Assembly (NCBI RefSeq): GCF_026891035.1
Contig: NZ_JAPTGG010000011.1
Span: 62,001-126,000 of the forward strand
Length of the DNA: 64,000 bases
Source: Dasania phycosphaerae
Lineage (GTDB): Bacteria; Pseudomonadota; Gammaproteobacteria; Pseudomonadales; Dasaniaceae
Direction of reading: 5' to 3'
Part shown: piece after piece, positions 16,130 to 25,693 of the stretch
How positions within the stretch are numbered: position 1 is the stretch's first letter
Layout of the letters: each line of letters starts with the position of its first letter
Notes under the pieces: model-generated
Seen by the model: the letters and a program-made list of their open reading frames with translations, nothing else
The model's database searches: none
Told to the model about the DNA's origin: nothing
Made by a program: the position numbers and the translations under genes

Positions 16130-16735
16130 TTGCAAAACTACCTGCTTAAAAAAATATGGGACCCACTGACACGCTTGTGGCATTGGGTTCTAGCCGTGGT
16201 GGTATCGCTAGGTTGGTACTTTGGCGAATACATGTCATTCACCTTTATAGACTGGCACTTTTACTGTGGTTATGCGGTATTAGGTTTATTGGCAGTACGT
16301 TTAATTTGGGGGTTTATTGGCCCCAAACCTATACGTTTTAGCAGCTTATTTACTCGGCCATCGGTACTAATAGCCTATGCCCGCACCTTGGGTAAACGCA
16401 GCCCTAGTGGCACACCAGGGCATAACCCACTGGGTTCGCTTTCGGTACTTGCATTACTTTTGCTGCTAGCAGCACAGGCGCTGTCAGGATTGTTTATTGA
16501 GTCGGATGTTTTTTTTGAAGCAGGGCCACTTGCCCACCTAGTAACCGAATCCACTATGGGGCGCATGGCTTGGTGGCATGAGCTATTAGCCCAATGCATT
16601 CTTGTGATGGTAGTTTTACATGTTGCGGCTATTTTTTATTATTGGCTATGGAAAAAAGAAAACCTGATTACACCTATGATTACTGGCTGGAAATGGGTTA
16701 AACGCGTATACCTTAGCAAAGATGAAAACCCCTGA
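16130..16735 (+). CDS. Cytochrome b561-family membrane protein
   Basis: 201 residues with four membrane helices. Haem-ligand His candidates are RLWHWVL in helix 1, IDWHFYCGY in helix 2 and VVLHVAAIFYYW in helix 4; AWWHELLAQ precedes helix 4. Start is TTG at 16130; no ATG fits before helix 1, and WDPLTRLWHW is the normal N-terminus of the family. It is coupled to the cytochrome c' gene with a 6-bp gap. Reaction partners are unknown; quinol to cytochrome c' transfer is the usual inference. Confidence 0.9.
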   Translation: MQNYLLKKIWDPLTRLWHWVLAVVVSLGWYFGEYMSFTFIDWHFYCGYAVLGLLAVRLIWGFIGPKPIRFSSLFTRPSVLIAYARTLGKRSPSGTPGHNPLGSLSVLALLLLLAAQALSGLFIESDVFFEAGPLAHLVTESTMGRMAWWHELLAQCILVMVVLHVAAIFYYWLWKKENLITPMITGWKWVKRVYLSKDENP

Positions 16736-17181
16736 CGGCCCTTAGTCGCCCCTTACCGTTCTATTACCTTAAAAATCATCCGCTACTTAATAATACCCTT
16801 GAGCCACAGTAATTTTATTTTAAGTGCTAGGTGTTGGTTGCTTGTTACTTCATCCACTTTTTCACGGTTTTGCCATAGTCAAGATACTCGCTACGCTCAT
16901 TACTTTGTCATACCCAAGACACTCGTTACACTCATGGGGCAGGCCCTACCGGCGAAAGCCGGTATCCATATGTAACACTAGATTCCGGCTCGAAGGCCGG
17001 AATGACTTTCATATTCAACAGCTAGATTCCGGCTCCGAGGCCGGAATGACCTTCATATTCAACAGCTGGATTCCGGCTCGGTGGCCGCAATGACCTGCGC
17101 CGTGCAGCTTTGCGAATGCTGTGGTTTTTGCTTAAGTAATACCATTGTATTCAGGGTTGTTACGCTTAGTACTGTCCCTAA
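16736..17181. repeat. Intergenic repeats: palindromes with a 44-bp period
   Basis: Units with GATTCCGGCTCGAAGGCCGG start at 16981, 17025 and 17069, exactly 44 bp apart, each followed by AATGAC...TTCATATTCAACAGCT; the last has a mutated stem. A TACCGGCGAAAGCCGGTA palindrome precedes them near 16947-16965. The open frame across this area is an effect of the period and is not a gene. Confidence 0.85.
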
Positions 17182-18513
17182 TTAACTTTTAGCCTCACTT
17201 ACACCCAACCACAAAGCTCTACCTCCTTCAAAATCAACCACCACATGATAACGCCCCTGCGTTTCAGTCACTTCATAAAACCAACCGTGGCGTTGAATCA
17301 CTTTTTCGCTAAGCTTTAATCCCAAACCATAACCCGAGGCCATTTTTTTATCGCTTGCTTCTGGTTTAGGCTTATTTTCTTGATCGCTATTACTGCTGTT
17401 AATAATGGTGACGCGACTAGCTTGTTGCTTAATGACCACCTTACCCTGTTGGGTGTGCTGGTAGGCATTGCGTATAAGGTTGCTTAATACTATGTGGCAG
17501 GCTGTAGCCTCGATATTGACGGTGTAATCCTCACAATCTAGGGTGACCTCAACATTTTTTTCGTTAAGCAAATAATCTAGATCGCCACATAATTGCTTTA
17601 TTTTTTCATTGAGCTGTATAGGCTGCGGCGGCATGCCTTGCTCGTCATTACGGCTTAACCACAATAAAGTTTCAGTTAAGTCACTCATGGTTAGCCCTGC
17701 ACGCTCTATGCGCTGCAATGTGAGTTGTTGCTTGTCGCTAATGGGGTCTTTTTCAGTTAACCGTTTTAGTAAATCGACGTTGCTACGTATAACCGAAATA
17801 GGTGTGCGTAGTTCATGGCTGGCATAGCTTAAAAAACGTTGCTCACGGTCTAGGCTTTGCTGCGCCGACGCTAAACTGCTTTGCACTAATTCTGCTAACA
17901 CATTGAGTTCGTTGTAGCTAAAATCTGGCGGTGGTTTTTGAATAGTGTCTTGGTTAAGGGATTTAGCCCAGTTTTTTAGCGACTCTATAGGTTTAGCAAT
18001 TTTTTGCATAATCATGATTAACACAAAGGCAAAAAATACGATGGCGGCAACAGCCATACCTATAGTCCAATATAAACGTTTACTAGGCTTGCTTTTTCCT
18101 GTTTCTGCGACTTTACCTCTATCTAATATTACTCTACTTATAAAACGCACTTCACCTTCTGGGGTGTAATACCTTAATAAAAAATAAATATTTTCAGGCA
18201 TGGTAAAAATACAATCCTGATCTTTTAATTTTTGTAATTGACCCACTTCATCTGGTGGCAACACAAAACGCTGTTGAATAATTTCTGGGGTATCTTGCCA
18301 GCGGCTAGCTACGCTAAAGCCCGCTATATGTTGCGGCAGGCCATCTTCTACGTTGGGAGTTTTTGCCAATTCACGCATTACGCCTTTCAAGCCTTTATCC
18401 AGGCCATCAAAAAAGTAATGCACGCTTAAAAACGAAAAGCCTATAGCCATCACTGAACCCAGCAAGACTACACTGATAAAAAAATACAACCTAAGGCTGG
18501 GCCTGATTTTCAA
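17182..18513 (-). CDS. Sensor histidine kinase
   Basis: 443 residues. Two membrane helices (about 9-32 and 145-167) flank a periplasmic sensor of about 110 residues with Cys-containing KDQDCIFTMPENIYFLL. Then come a linker, the H-box FLSYASHELRTPISVIRSN (phospho-His), N-box NLIRNAYQHT and GYGLGLKLSEKVIQRHGW. An Asp-rich D-box is less clear; the ATPase domain is short. It overlaps its response regulator gene by 4 bp. Both lie downstream of an RND efflux operon on the same strand, so control of the pump is the likely job. The signal is unknown. Confidence 0.9.
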   Translation of the reverse strand: MKIRPSLRLYFFISVVLLGSVMAIGFSFLSVHYFFDGLDKGLKGVMRELAKTPNVEDGLPQHIAGFSVASRWQDTPEIIQQRFVLPPDEVGQLQKLKDQDCIFTMPENIYFLLRYYTPEGEVRFISRVILDRGKVAETGKSKPSKRLYWTIGMAVAAIVFFAFVLIMIMQKIAKPIESLKNWAKSLNQDTIQKPPPDFSYNELNVLAELVQSSLASAQQSLDREQRFLSYASHELRTPISVIRSNVDLLKRLTEKDPISDKQQLTLQRIERAGLTMSDLTETLLWLSRNDEQGMPPQPIQLNEKIKQLCGDLDYLLNEKNVEVTLDCEDYTVNIEATACHIVLSNLIRNAYQHTQQGKVVIKQQASRVTIINSSNSDQENKPKPEASDKKMASGYGLGLKLSEKVIQRHGWFYEVTETQGRYHVVVDFEGGRALWLGVSEAKS

Positions 18514-19196
18514 AGCTGTGCCCCCTTACTATTAGTCGTTATGGCGAAGCCTATACCTGAAACGGTATCTAAACTGATGTTGTTATGCGCGGCATCCAAC
18601 TGTTTACGCAAGTGGTAAATATGCACTTTTAGGCTATTGCTGTCGGGCTGTTCGTCGCCCCATACCGCCTGCATAATATGCTGGCGGCTAACCGCTTGCG
18701 GGCTGGCGCGCACTAATACCTCTAATAATTTAAACGCAATGGGTGAAAGTTTTAGCGGCGTTTGTTTTAGCTGCGCGCTGCGCTGGTTTATGTCCAAGCT
18801 TAAGTCGCCTAACACTAAGCGCTTAGCTTCACCGCTGCGGCGCTTGGCCAGCACTTGCACGCGTGCCACCAGTTCCTTCATGGCAAAGGGTTTAACTAAA
18901 TAATCATCGCTGCCAGCGGCAAAGCCCTCAAGCTTATGCTCTAGGCTATCGCGGGCGGTTAACATCAGTATAGGAATGTCCATACCTCTTTCGCGCAGGG
19001 TGTTGCACAAGGTTAAGCCATCCATTTTAGGCATATTGATGTCTAGCATAATCATTTGGTAATGATTGCTTTCTAACAAGTTCAAACCCATTAAGCCATT
19101 GCTGGCGTGGTCACAGTTGATGGACTCTAGGTCTAGGTAATCAACAATGGTGGTAGCCAGATCAATATCGTCTTCTACCAGCAGTACGTTTATCAT
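18510..19196 (-). CDS. OmpR-family response regulator
   Basis: 228 residues. Receiver domain with acidic pocket (LLVEDDIDLA), phospho-Asp in MIMLDINMPKMDGL and Lys in YLVKPFAMKEL. The C-terminal winged helix ends with SNSLKVHIYHLRKQLD and VSGIGFAI. AGGA lies about 8 nt upstream of the ATG. It shares a strand with the efflux operon and starts 31 bp after the outer-membrane-factor stop, so it may be co-transcribed with it. Confidence 0.95.
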   Translation of the reverse strand: MINVLLVEDDIDLATTIVDYLDLESINCDHASNGLMGLNLLESNHYQMIMLDINMPKMDGLTLCNTLRERGMDIPILMLTARDSLEHKLEGFAAGSDDYLVKPFAMKELVARVQVLAKRRSGEAKRLVLGDLSLDINQRSAQLKQTPLKLSPIAFKLLEVLVRASPQAVSRQHIMQAVWGDEQPDSNSLKVHIYHLRKQLDAAHNNISLDTVSGIGFAITTNSKGAQL

Positions 19197-19226
19197 TAAT
19201 AGCTAATCCTAAATTGTCCGGGCATT

Positions 19227-20726
19227 TTAGCCCTCACCTTGCTCACTATTATGCGCTGCCAAGCCGCCACCCAATACGCGGTACAGGGTAATGCGATTAT
19301 CCAAATCCGCCTGCCTAGTTAAAATCAGCGACTGCTGAGCGCTATACATAGTGCGCTGCGCCTCTAAGGCGGTTTGAAAACTATCTACCCCATTTTGGTA
19401 GCGCGCTAGCGACAAACTATAACTGCGGCTGGCCGCTGCCACTAAGGCCTGCTCGGCGTCCAGCTGCTCTTGTATGGTTGCCCGCCGCGCCAGCGCATCG
19501 GCCACTTCGGCAAATGCGCTTTGAATAGCATATTCATAAGCGGCCAACGCTTTGCGTTGTTGGGCTTTACTATACGCGAGGTTAGCGCTGTTGGCGCCGC
19601 CATCGAATATGGGCAGGGTAATGCTGGGGGAAATCGCCCAAATGGTGCTGGCACCACCACTAAAAATATCGGCTAGCACCGAGCTGGCCACGCCGCCGTT
19701 GGCAGTTAACGACAAGCTGGGTAAGTACGCCGCCCTGGCAACACCGATATTGGCATGGGCAGATTTTAAGCTGTGCTCGACGGCCAATACATCGGGGCGT
19801 TGCAATAGTACTTCTGATGACAAGCCCGCAGGCACATCACTCACCAGTGTTGCGCTGCTGGGTAGGGCCGTGGCTAACAAGCGCTCATTTAATTGCTCAC
19901 CCACCAGCAAGCGCAGCGCATTAGTATCTTGCGCGACTTGGCTGGTATACAGGGCAATGTCAGCGCGGGCGCGGTGGTAAACCGTTTCGGCACTGGCCAC
20001 ATCTACCTGCGAGTCCACCCCCAGCTCTAAACGCTTGCGGGTAATCGCTAAGGTTTTTTCGGCATTGGCCATGGTCTCTTGGGCCAAGGTTAAGGCGCTG
20101 TTATCCGCCGCCAAGGTGAGCCAGGCATTGGCTACCTCACTAATGAGTGCAATGTGGGCCGCTTTGGCGGTTGCTGCCGTGGCTAAGTAGGCCTCCATTT
20201 GGGCGGCGCTAAGGCTGCGGTTTTTACCAAACAAATCAATTTCGTAGCCGCTTAAACCCAGCTCGGCCTGGTAGTTAGTTTCTTTAACGCCGGATGCTAA
20301 TCGACTGCGATTGCCGTTTAGGCCCACATCCAGATTAGGGAATAAATCCGCGCGCTGTATGCGGTAAGTGGCGCGGGCCGCTTCCACATCGGCCAGGGTT
20401 TGTTGCAGGCTTCGGTTATTGCTTAGGGCTAACTCTATCAACTCGGCTAAGCGCGGATCTTTAATAAAGTTTTGCCAGGGCAACTGCGTGGCCAGCTCGC
20501 TGGATAAACCTTGGCTAGATTGACTAGAGGATTGCACGGAGGCTGGCGTAGCATTTTGAGCAGCCAGCTCTGCACGCCAGTCATCCGCCAAGGGCAGCGC
20601 TGTGCGCGTGTAATCCGGTGCCAAGGTACTGCAACCGGTTAGTAAGACTGCCCCGGCAATAGCCAATAGGCTAACCCGGCCCCGGCCCGGTGTTTGTGGC
20701 AGTGCGTGTGTAGGCACGTTAAGCAT
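19227..20726 (-). CDS. RND efflux outer membrane factor, lipoprotein (OprM/NodT type)
   Basis: 499 residues from ATG 20726; the TTG at 20732 would add two, but GGGGAG spaces well to the ATG. A lipobox LLTGC gives an acylated Cys. Two repeated TolC halves follow, with PDYTRTALPLADDW, LPWQNFIKDPRLAELIELAL, QRADLFPNLDVGLNGNRS and LLQRPDVLAVEHSLKSAHANIGVARAAYLPSL. It forms the trimeric exit duct. Overlaps the end of the permease gene by 8 bp. Confidence 0.95.
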   Translation of the reverse strand: MLNVPTHALPQTPGRGRVSLLAIAGAVLLTGCSTLAPDYTRTALPLADDWRAELAAQNATPASVQSSSQSSQGLSSELATQLPWQNFIKDPRLAELIELALSNNRSLQQTLADVEAARATYRIQRADLFPNLDVGLNGNRSRLASGVKETNYQAELGLSGYEIDLFGKNRSLSAAQMEAYLATAATAKAAHIALISEVANAWLTLAADNSALTLAQETMANAEKTLAITRKRLELGVDSQVDVASAETVYHRARADIALYTSQVAQDTNALRLLVGEQLNERLLATALPSSATLVSDVPAGLSSEVLLQRPDVLAVEHSLKSAHANIGVARAAYLPSLSLTANGGVASSVLADIFSGGASTIWAISPSITLPIFDGGANSANLAYSKAQQRKALAAYEYAIQSAFAEVADALARRATIQEQLDAEQALVAAASRSYSLSLARYQNGVDSFQTALEAQRTMYSAQQSLILTRQADLDNRITLYRVLGGGLAAHNSEQGEG

Positions 20727-23700
20727 GGGCAAGCTCCCCTGGTTTTACTTCATCATCATAGACCGCGCGCCGTTTAGGGAAGCAGCCGCGTATTAACACA
20801 AAGAACAACGGCACAAAAAATATGCCTAAGACGGTTGCCGTAAAGGTGCCGCCCACAATGCCGGTACCTATAGAGATACGGCTATTGCCACCCGCGCCTG
20901 ACGACAGGGCCAAGGGCAGGGTGCCCAGCATAAACGCCATAGAGGTCATAATAATTGGCCGCAAACGCAGCTTAGCCGCTTGCACGGCGGCATCTACCAG
21001 CGACATGCCGCGCTGGTAAGAGGCTTCGGCAAATTCCACTATAAGAATGGCATTTTTTGAGGCTAGGCCTATGGTGGTTAGCAGCGCCACTTGAAAATAA
21101 ATGTCGTTGTCTAAGCCACGCATTGTTGAAGCTAAGGCCGCACCCACCACGCCCAGTGGAATAACCAAAATAACCGATAGCGGTACCGACCAGCTTTCGT
21201 ACAAAGCCGCCAGCGCCAAAAACACCACCAAAATAGAAAGCGCATACAACAGCGGCGACTGGCCGCTGGACTGCTTTTCTTGATAGGACAAGCCACTCCA
21301 GGCATAGCTGAGTTTGCCCTGGCCTACCTGCTGGGTGAGGCGCTCCATTTCAGCCATGGCTTGGCCCGAGCTAACACCGTTGGCCGCAGCACCTTGTATG
21401 CTGTACGAGGCTATGCCGTTAAAGCGCGTCAAACTTTGCGGCGCGCTAGACCACGACGCGCTGCTAAATGCTGACAGCGGCGTCATGGTGGTGTCACCGT
21501 TCGCATTTTGGCCGCGCACATGCCATTCGTTTAAGTCAGTGGGTTTAGAGCGGTACTCGCTATCACTGGCCACATACACTTTTTTAATGCGGCCGCGATC
21601 TATAAAGTCATTCACATAGGTGCCCGCCCAAGCCGAGCTTAGGGTGTTGGCCACATCCGATAATGACAAACCTAACGCCGTTGCTTTGCCGCTATCTATA
21701 TCAATTTTAAGTTGCGGGGTATTACTTAGCGCGCCCTCCCTAATGCCCACTAGCAATTCACTTTGCCGCGCTTGCGCCAGCAACTCATCTTTAAGCGCCA
21801 TTAGCTCTTCACGGCTGGTGCCTGCTGCGGCCTGCAACTCAAAACTAAAACCATTGCTTTGCCCCAAGCCGCGAATTACCGGCTGCGATAAGGCAAAAAT
21901 TTTGGCATCGCGTATAGCGGCTAGGTTTTTGTTCATGCGTTGTATTAGTGCATCGGCACTTTGCTCTTGCTGGCTGCGCTCGTCCCAGTGTTTTAAGGTG
22001 ACAAAACCCAGCCCAGCATTTTGGCCGCTACCCGAAAAATTAAAACCCGCAATAGAAAAGGTGCCGGTAACGGTATCGGTTTCCTCTTGCGATAAGTATT
22101 GCTCTACTTGTTCGGCTACCGCACTGGTGCGTTTGATGGAGGCACCCTCGGGCAGGTTAATTTGAAACATCACACTGCCTTGGTCTTCCTGGGGTAAAAA
22201 GCCTGTGGGCATGCGCACAATTAACAAGCCCAGTATTAGCACTATCACCGCGTACACCAGCAGCCAGCGCGCTTTGCGGCTGATAATGCTTTGCACATGG
22301 CCAGTGTAAGAGGCGGTTAACTTATCGAAGTGGCTGTTAAAGCCGGCAAAAAAACCTTTTGCTTTACTACTATGCGCACTGCCGTGCTCACTTTTACGCA
22401 ACAGGCTGGCGCACAGGGTTGGGCTTAGGGTTAGCGCTACAATGACCGATAAGGTCATAGACGACACTATGGCTATAGAAAACTGCTGATAAATAACCCC
22501 GGTAGAGCCGCCAAAAAAAGCCATAGGTAAAAACACCGCCGACAACACCACGCCTATGCCTACCAGCGCGCTGCTGATTTCGGCCATGGACTCTATGGTG
22601 GCATCACGCGGCGACAGGTTTTTTTCGTGCATTAAGCGCTCTACGTTTTCCACCACTACTATGGCGTCGTCCACCAGCAAGCCTATAGAGAGCACGATGC
22701 CAAACATGGTGAGGGTGTTAATCGAAAAACCAAAAGCCGATAGCACACCAAAAGTACCCAGTAAAACTATGGGCACCGCAATAGCGGGTATTAAGGTGGC
22801 GCGCCAGTTTTGTAAAAACAACCACATTACCAGCACCACTAACACCACCGCTTCCATTAGGGTGTAGACCACTTCGCTAATAGAGATTTTTATAAACTCG
22901 GTGCTGTCGCGGGGGAAGGTGATTTTGTAGCCATCGGGCAAGCTTGGCTCCAGCTCGGCGACTTTTGCTTTTACCCTAGTGGCGGTGGCCAAGGCATTTG
23001 CACCCGGCGATAACATTACAGCTATACCCGATGCTGGGTGGCCGTTTAAGCGCCGTATAGAGTCATAACTCTCACTGCCAATTTCTACCCTGGCCACATC
23101 GCTTAAACGCACGTTGGCACCAGAGGCATCGTATTTAACAATAATATTGCGAAACTCTTCCGGCGTAGCTAATAAAGACTGCGCCGTTACCGTGGCATTA
23201 AGCTCTTGCGTGGCTACGGCGGGCATGGCACCAATTTTACCGGCGGGCACTTGCACGTTTTGGGCTTTTAACGCGTTGGTAATATCAGAGGGCATTAGTG
23301 CATAGGCGGCCAGTTTGTTTGGGTCTAGCCAAATGCGCATGGCATATTGCGAGCCGAATACTCTTACATCACCCACGCCTTCAATACGGGCCAGGGCATC
23401 TTCCATATTGGTGGCCAGGTAATCGGCAATGGTGGCGGCAGTAGACTGATTGGTCGTGTCATACAGTGCGGTAATCAGTAAAAAATCGCTGTTGGATTTT
23501 TTTACCGTTACCCCTTGCGCCTGCACCGACTCGGGAAAGCGCGAGTTAACCTGCTGCACCTTATTTTGCACCTGCACCTGGGCATAATCGGGGTCGGTGC
23601 CTTGCTCAAAGGTAATGCTCACCGAGGCCGAACCATCGGAGGTACTAGAAGAGGAGAAGTACAACAGGCCATCAAGGCCAGTAAGCTGCTGCTCTAATAT

Positions 23701-23892
23701 TTGGGTGACGCTGTTTTCAACGGTTTGCGCATCCGCCCCGGTATAGGTGGTGCTTACATTAATTACCGGTGGGGCTACGTTGGGGTATTGCGCCACCGGC
23801 AGCGACATAATAGAGGCTATACCGGTAAGCATAATAATGATGGAAATAACCCAGGCAAAAACGGGCCTATCTATAAAAAAGCGAGCAAACAT
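20719..23892 (-). CDS. RND efflux permease (HAE1, AcrB/MexB type)
   Basis: 1057 residues, the full length for the family, beginning FARFFIDRPVFAWVISI. The proton relay is intact: paired Asp in GLLVDDAIVVVENVERLM and Lys in TIGLASKNAILIVEFAE. Also seen are GFLPQEDQGSVMFQINLPEG and the docking-domain segments. It exports amphiphilic compounds from the periplasm and inner membrane with proton import. Substrates cannot be read from the sequence. It is 2 bp downstream of the adaptor gene. Confidence 0.97.
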   Translation of the reverse strand: MFARFFIDRPVFAWVISIIIMLTGIASIMSLPVAQYPNVAPPVINVSTTYTGADAQTVENSVTQILEQQLTGLDGLLYFSSSSTSDGSASVSITFEQGTDPDYAQVQVQNKVQQVNSRFPESVQAQGVTVKKSNSDFLLITALYDTTNQSTAATIADYLATNMEDALARIEGVGDVRVFGSQYAMRIWLDPNKLAAYALMPSDITNALKAQNVQVPAGKIGAMPAVATQELNATVTAQSLLATPEEFRNIIVKYDASGANVRLSDVARVEIGSESYDSIRRLNGHPASGIAVMLSPGANALATATRVKAKVAELEPSLPDGYKITFPRDSTEFIKISISEVVYTLMEAVVLVVLVMWLFLQNWRATLIPAIAVPIVLLGTFGVLSAFGFSINTLTMFGIVLSIGLLVDDAIVVVENVERLMHEKNLSPRDATIESMAEISSALVGIGVVLSAVFLPMAFFGGSTGVIYQQFSIAIVSSMTLSVIVALTLSPTLCASLLRKSEHGSAHSSKAKGFFAGFNSHFDKLTASYTGHVQSIISRKARWLLVYAVIVLILGLLIVRMPTGFLPQEDQGSVMFQINLPEGASIKRTSAVAEQVEQYLSQEETDTVTGTFSIAGFNFSGSGQNAGLGFVTLKHWDERSQQEQSADALIQRMNKNLAAIRDAKIFALSQPVIRGLGQSNGFSFELQAAAGTSREELMALKDELLAQARQSELLVGIREGALSNTPQLKIDIDSGKATALGLSLSDVANTLSSAWAGTYVNDFIDRGRIKKVYVASDSEYRSKPTDLNEWHVRGQNANGDTTMTPLSAFSSASWSSAPQSLTRFNGIASYSIQGAAANGVSSGQAMAEMERLTQQVGQGKLSYAWSGLSYQEKQSSGQSPLLYALSILVVFLALAALYESWSVPLSVILVIPLGVVGAALASTMRGLDNDIYFQVALLTTIGLASKNAILIVEFAEASYQRGMSLVDAAVQAAKLRLRPIIMTSMAFMLGTLPLALSSGAGGNSRISIGTGIVGGTFTATVLGIFFVPLFFVLIRGCFPKRRAVYDDEVKPGELAHA

Positions 23893-23894
23893 AT

Positions 23895-25109
23895 TTACAC
23901 GCCCTCTTGCTGGGTTGAATTAGTAGATGAGTTATCAGGCGAGTTATTAACAGCAGGCTTTAACACGGTAACCATACTGCCGCTGCTATTCATTTCTACC
24001 TGCACCGGCTGTACCTCGGTGCCGGGGCGCACATTGCTAGAGCCCTCTACCAATAGCTTATCGTTTACCGCTAAGCCGCTGGCGATTAGCCATTGGTTAT
24101 CCACGGCGTTAACGGTTTTTACTATGCGCTTTTCCACCAGGTTGTTATCGCCGATTACATAGGCGTAGGCGTCGCCATTGGCGCTGTGATAAATGCCTTG
24201 CTGGGGCACCAAGATGGCGTGCTCGTCTACCGCCTCACTGACTTGTGCGCGCACAAACATGCCCGGCAGTAAGAGGCCATCGGGGTTGGGGAACTGGGCA
24301 CGCAAGGTAACGGTGCCGGTTGCGGCATCTACCGACACTTCTTGCATTTTAAGCTCACCTTGGTAGGGGTAGTCACTGCCATCTTCTAGGGTGAGCGTTA
24401 CTGCGGTGCTGCCTTGCTTAAGGCTTTTATTGCGCATTAACTGGCGCAGCTTTAATAGCTCGGCACTGCCTTTGCGCATATCCACATAAATGGGGTCTAG
24501 GCTGCGTATAGTTGCCAAGGCCGTGGCTTGCTGTGCGGTGACCAACGCCCCTTGGGTAACGCTAGATATACCAATATGCCCCGCAATAGAGGCTTTGACC
24601 TTGGTGTACTCCAGGTTAATGGCCGCGCTTTCTAGCTCGGCTTGGTATTTTTCTAACTCGGCTTTGGCCTCTAGGTAGCTGGCTTGAGCATCGTCGGCAT
24701 CCTGCTGCGAGATACCATCAAACTTACGCAGGTTAGCGTAACGCTGGGCTTTTAACTGCGCAGTTGCCAGCGAGGCCTTAGCGCTGTTGAGGTTGGCCTT
24801 GGCCTCGTTATAGGCCGCTTGAAAAGTAGCCGGGTCAATTTGATACAGCAACTGCCCTTGCTCAACCTTGCTGCCCTCTTCAAACAGGCGCTGCTGCACT
24901 ATGCCGCTTACTTGCGGGCGCACCTCAGCCACCTGCGACGCCACCACCCGTGCCTGCATTTTAGTGGCAATAGTATGCGGGGCCTCGGTAACCGTAACAT
25001 AAGAAACAGCAGGGGCCGCCGTGCTGCGGGCAGGCGCACTGCCTTGCTGGCAGGCACTAAGCAAAGCCGCAATTAACACTATGCCCCCAGTGCAGATTGG
25101 GTATTTCAT
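23895..25109 (-). CDS. RND efflux periplasmic adaptor (AcrA/MexA type)
   Basis: 404 residues from ATG 25109, preceded by GGAG at a 9-nt spacing; an upstream ATG would add five residues. Lipobox LLSAC (Cys near residue 20). The order is beta-barrel and lipoyl half (VRPQVSGIVQQRLFEEGSKVEQGQ), alpha-hairpin with Ala/Glu/Lys heptads, lipoyl half (VKASIAGHIGISSVTQGALV), barrel and membrane-proximal domain. First gene of the adaptor-permease-duct operon, with the two-component genes behind. Confidence 0.95.
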   Translation of the reverse strand: MKYPICTGGIVLIAALLSACQQGSAPARSTAAPAVSYVTVTEAPHTIATKMQARVVASQVAEVRPQVSGIVQQRLFEEGSKVEQGQLLYQIDPATFQAAYNEAKANLNSAKASLATAQLKAQRYANLRKFDGISQQDADDAQASYLEAKAELEKYQAELESAAINLEYTKVKASIAGHIGISSVTQGALVTAQQATALATIRSLDPIYVDMRKGSAELLKLRQLMRNKSLKQGSTAVTLTLEDGSDYPYQGELKMQEVSVDAATGTVTLRAQFPNPDGLLLPGMFVRAQVSEAVDEHAILVPQQGIYHSANGDAYAYVIGDNNLVEKRIVKTVNAVDNQWLIASGLAVNDKLLVEGSSNVRPGTEVQPVQVEMNSSGSMVTVLKPAVNNSPDNSSTNSTQQEGV

Positions 25110-25385
25110 GGTGGAACGCTCCATTAATCAATAAATAAGACGGGCCCTAAGACAACAACAACTACGCGCCATTCCCTAACCCGCCATCCATAGCTAAAAA
25201 AACTAAAAAGCCTACTATGGCGCATAGCCTAACAAGGGCTTGGTTAAGGCAGGGTTAATGGCGGGGCGATGGATGCTGAATCAAGTTCAGCATGACTAAG
25301 GGTAATACAGCTGTCATAACCGCCTAGCATTGATGCGCCATACTGGCCTTGAGCCGGTAATCACAACAACCAAATCCAACCCACC
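25110..25385. other. Region upstream of the efflux operon
   Basis: Should contain the efflux promoter, but no box is clear. A CTGAA/TTCAG palindrome with GGATG and CATGAC flanks lies at 25270-25296, and a decayed ACTGGCC...GGTAA element near 25340-25360. No gene. Confidence 0.5.
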
Positions 25386-25583
25386 GTCATACCGGCCATG
25401 AGCCGGTATCCACAAACAACAAACCCCAACACACGTCATACCGGACTTGATCCGGTATCCACAAACAACCAACCCCAACACACGTCATACCGGACTTGAT
25501 CCGGTATCCACAAACAACCAACCCCAACCCACCGTCATACCGGACTTGATCCGGTATCCACAACTATATGTGTGTACATAAAA
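25386..25583. repeat. Four tandem 49-50-bp palindromic units
   Basis: Units start at 25386, 25435, 25484 and 25534. Each begins GTCATACCGGACTTGATCCG, completes the stem with GTATCCA, and has a spacer CAAACAACCAACCCCAAC. The first unit has loop CCATGAG instead of ACTTGAT; the other three are almost identical. The fixed spacing could suggest a CRISPR array, but the spacers are copies of each other. Confidence 0.9.
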
Positions 25584-25693
25584 CCGTCATTAACCAAAAC
25601 AGGGCAGCGCAATAAACAATAGAGCCACCAAGCAACTACCAATACGCTTTTAATGTTTTACCAATAATTTGCCTATACCCCATCAAAGCGCTG

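Noticed and set aside
16824..17093. 89-residue reading frame
   Set aside because: It is the translation of 44-bp palindromic repeats.
19442..19980. Reading frames antisense or out of frame to the efflux genes
   Set aside because: Shadows produced by codon bias of real genes.
21620..22165. 181-residue forward frame opposite the RND permease
   Set aside because: Antisense to a complete, well-conserved gene; Ser/Ala/Leu-rich shadow composition.
25386..25583. CRISPR array
   Set aside because: The spacing is regular, but the spacers are copies of one sequence and no cas genes are present; these are tandem palindromes.
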